This document shows, one piece after another, positions 62,287-64,000 of a DNA stretch of 64,000 nt. The stretch is from the NCBI GenBank assembly GCA_035276685.1, contig DATELK010000221.1, positions 19,533-83,532 of the forward strand, read 5' to 3'. This DNA comes from JACVRN01 sp035276685 (GTDB taxonomy: Bacteria > Acidobacteriota > Blastocatellia > Pyrinomonadales > Pyrinomonadaceae). How positions within the stretch are numbered: position 1 is the stretch's first letter; every line of letters starts with the position of its first letter. Made by a program: the position numbers and the translations under genes. The notes under the pieces are model-generated. The model was not told where the DNA came from. It saw nothing but the letters and a program-made list of their open reading frames with translations, and searched no databases.

Positions 62287-63431
62287 TGACACACGCGATA
62301 AGAGAACAGGAAGCATTGGGCGCTTTTACGGAAGAAGGCGAGGGAGGCGCACGCGAAGAGAAGCGAGCGGCACGCGCGCTTCTATGGATGCGTCGCCGCC
62401 CGAAGGCATCGGTCGGGCTCTGCATCGTAGCTCTCTTTTACCTGTCCGCCATCTTCGCGGATTTCCTCGCGCCCTACGACTACCGCTCGCAATCCAGACG
62501 AGAGCTGCTCGCGCCTGCGACTACGGTTCGCTTCAGAGATGAGCAGGGCGCGTGGCACGCTCGTCCCTTCATCTACGCGCGGCGAGTGGTTGACCCTTTA
62601 GAGCGGCGCTACAGTGAAGATACATCGCGCCGCTACCATCTGGCCTTCTTCACGCGCGGACACACTTATAAGCTATTGGGAATCTTCCCCACGGACATTC
62701 ATCTCTTCGGCCTGCAAGCCGATGGCGCGGATGCTGCGGCTCCAAGGATTCATCTACTGGGGACGGACTCTCTGGGGCGAGACAGGCTCTCGCGGCTGCT
62801 GGTTGCGTCGAGGTTCTCGCTCGTTGTGGGCCCGCTAGGGACTCTTCTGGCCTCTCTGCTCGGAGTCCTGCTTGGATGCGTCGCGGGCTATTCGGGGCGA
62901 TTGGTTGACTCTGTGCTGATGCGCGCGGCTGACGCCATGATGTCTCTGCCCGTGCTGGTTCTGATACTGGCTGCGCGTGCGGCCTTTCCGCTTGAGCTTC
63001 CACGGTCGCGCGCGACTCTGCTGCTGGTGACTATCTTCGTGGCTGTGGGCTGGGCAGAGATGGCAAGGCTCACGCGAGGGCTCGTCGTTGCGCTCAGAGA
63101 GAGAGAGTTCGTGCTGGCGGCACGCGCCATTGGACTGACTCGCACGCGCATACTCTTTCGTCACATACTGCCGAACGCCGCCGCTCCGCTCATAGTGCAG
63201 GCGACGATTCTGTTGCCTGCGTTTCTCTTAGCCGAGACCTCTCTCTCATTCTTAGGCGTCGGTCTACAGGAGCCCGAAGCAAGCTGGGGCAACATGCTGA
63301 CGGCGGCAAGCGACATCACGCTCTTAAGCCGCCAGCCGCTTCTCATACTCTCGCCAGCCTTCGCCATCTTCCTCTTCGTCCTCGCCGTGCGCCTCTTAAG
63401 CGACGGCTTACAGAAAGGAAGAAGAAATTAA
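62286..63431 (+). CDS. DppC/OppC-like ABC transporter permease
   Basis: The protein has 381 residues. A hydrophilic N-terminus of about 35 residues is followed by the first membrane helix (GLCIVALFYLSAIFADFLAP), a periplasmic insertion (about 60-150) holding HLLGTDSLGRDRLSRLL, and five more helices. The EAA loop is RAIGLTRTRILFRHILPNAA. Longer than the common 300-residue DppC because of that periplasmic segment, as seen in some Acidobacteriota and delta-proteobacterial members. Its TAA stop lies inside the first bases of a family 1 repeat. Confidence 0.92.
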   Translation: MTHAIREQEALGAFTEEGEGGAREEKRAARALLWMRRRPKASVGLCIVALFYLSAIFADFLAPYDYRSQSRRELLAPATTVRFRDEQGAWHARPFIYARRVVDPLERRYSEDTSRRYHLAFFTRGHTYKLLGIFPTDIHLFGLQADGADAAAPRIHLLGTDSLGRDRLSRLLVASRFSLVVGPLGTLLASLLGVLLGCVAGYSGRLVDSVLMRAADAMMSLPVLVLILAARAAFPLELPRSRATLLLVTIFVAVGWAEMARLTRGLVVALREREFVLAARAIGLTRTRILFRHILPNAAAPLIVQATILLPAFLLAETSLSFLGVGLQEPEASWGNMLTAASDITLLSRQPLLILSPAFAIFLFVLAVRLLSDGLQKGRRN

Positions 63432-63513
63432 CAGGGATGGACAGGATAGACAGGATAAAAGAAGAGCTATTGTTTTATCTTTATCCTGTCTATCCTGTCC
63501 ATCCCTGTTAATT
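63426..63513. repeat. Dispersed palindromic repeat, family 1, copy D
   Basis: Arms AATTAACAGGGATGGACAGG and the reverse complement ending CATCCCTGTTAATT, the best-matched pair of the four copies. It provides the TAA stop of the DppC-like gene and reaches to within 2 bp of the stop of the convergent DUF423 gene, so it probably serves as the terminator for both. Confidence 0.93.
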
Positions 63514-63514
63514 C

Positions 63515-63889
63515 TTAATGCTCACCTTTCCAGACGACGGAGGCGAGGCAGAGCCAGCCTGCTATGAAGGCGAGGCCGCCGAGCGGGGTGATTGCGCCGA
63601 GCCATCTCTGGCCCGTGAGGCTCAAAAGGTAAAGGCTGCCGGAGAAGAGAATCGTGCCTGCTACGAAGAGCCAGCCGCTCGTCTCCATCAGGTGGCCGGG
63701 CCAGCGAGTGAGAGCCCAGGCCGTCACAATCAGAGCGAAAGCGTGATACATCTGGTAGCGCACGCCCGTCTCAAAGACGGCCAGCATCTCCGCGTTCAGA
63801 TGGCTCTTGAGTCCGTGCGCGCCGAATGCTCCGGCCGCGACGGCTATGCAGGCCGAGATAGCTCCTATGGCAAAGAATACGCGTTCCAT
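63515..63889 (-). CDS. DUF423 small membrane protein
   Basis: The protein has 124 residues with four predicted membrane helices. The DUF423 (YgdD-like) signature is clear: IGAISACIAVAAGAFGAHGL, FETGVRYQMYHAFALI, LFVAGTILFSGSLYLLSLTG and ITPLGGLAFIAGW. The function of the family is unknown. A G-rich ribosome-binding site (GGGGGG) lies about 12 nt before the ATG. It stands alone, with family 1 and family 2 repeats on its two sides. Confidence 0.93.
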   Translation of the reverse strand: MERVFFAIGAISACIAVAAGAFGAHGLKSHLNAEMLAVFETGVRYQMYHAFALIVTAWALTRWPGHLMETSGWLFVAGTILFSGSLYLLSLTGQRWLGAITPLGGLAFIAGWLCLASVVWKGEH

Positions 63890-63957
63890 TTATCAGGTTC
63901 GTCCCCCCTTTAACCTCCGGCTTTCTTAGCATTCTAACTTCTATGGGCGACGAAATA

Positions 63958-64000
63958 CAGGTCAGTACCGCCTGCGGTAGCGGGCGGGTTTTAACTTAGC
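63958..64000. repeat. Dispersed palindromic repeat, family 2, copy 3 (cut by window end)
   Basis: CAGGTCAGTACCGCCTGCGG then TAGCGGGCGGGT matches the left arm of copies 1 and 2; the loop begins TTTAACTTAGC and the right arm is outside the window. It lies about 70 bp upstream of the DUF423 start. Confidence 0.85.

Noticed and set aside
3367..63513. CRISPR-like reading of the family 1 repeats
   Set aside because: Copies are single, tens of kilobases apart, and palindromic; there are no spacers or cas genes.

Overview
The window looks like a piece of an Acidobacteriota chromosome, probably close to Blastocatellia. This is inferred from gene content only: Oar-like TonB receptors with carboxypeptidase-regulatory domains, many FG-GAP/ASPIC-UnbV (CRTAC1-type) secreted proteins fused to TPRs, an S46 dipeptidyl peptidase, S8 proteases with SLH-like tails, and GC-rich DNA with signal peptides on about half the genes. 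No rRNA, tRNA, CRISPR, IS transposase or phage gene was seen.

Region 1 (1-9635) is a glycan-use segment. On the minus strand lie a CRTAC1-type protein, a GH43, a GH5-like enzyme and a TonB receptor cut by the left edge. Divergent from them are a secreted TPR protein and a GH172 (DUF2961) enzyme.

Region 2 (9636-28133) is an 18-kb plus-strand locus. A consensus-like sigma-70 promoter is overlapped by a LacI-type palindrome, with a second palindrome 125 bp further on. Then come an Oar-like TonB receptor, a TPR protein, a ConA-like protein, a GH43, a small ORF, galT, galK, a LacI-family regulator, a second GH43, a YtfQRT-YjfF-type ABC transporter (galactofuranose type) and a nitrilase-family amidohydrolase. 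Together these suggest release of furanosidic sugars outside the cell, import, and entry into the Leloir pathway through GalK and GalT, with galactofuranose as the best guess for the substrate.

Region 3 (28138-39940) is a four-gene minus-strand operon of large FG-GAP/UnbV proteins around a UnbU/RnfD-like membrane protein, facing a divergent TPR-FG-GAP-UnbV paralog. The two largest proteins share a C-terminal module of about 430 residues that I cannot name.

Region 4 (39941-42190) holds a clear cyclic-di-GMP-I (GEMM-I) riboswitch on the minus strand behind its own promoter. It leads into a secreted unknown protein and a secreted HExxHxxGxxD metalloprotease.

Region 5 (42191-51732) carries a STAS protein, an S46 peptidase, a creatininase-like protein, an Asp-box propeller, DUF2834, a PQQ-type propeller, ZapA, a YcaQ/AlkX-like glycosylase and a ChaN-like protein.

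Region 6 (51874-59417) has a short STAND-type ATPase, a large MalT-like/BTAD regulator, and an S8 protease whose N-terminus is 28 near-exact octapeptide repeats. Region 7 (59425-64000) has a peptide-type ABC binding protein and two permeases, then DUF423.

Two families of dispersed palindromic repeats run through the window. Family 1 (about 85 bp, four copies) sits directly at the 3' ends of genes. Family 2 (about 95 bp, two full copies and one cut by the right edge) has one copy inserted in frame within a TPR gene.
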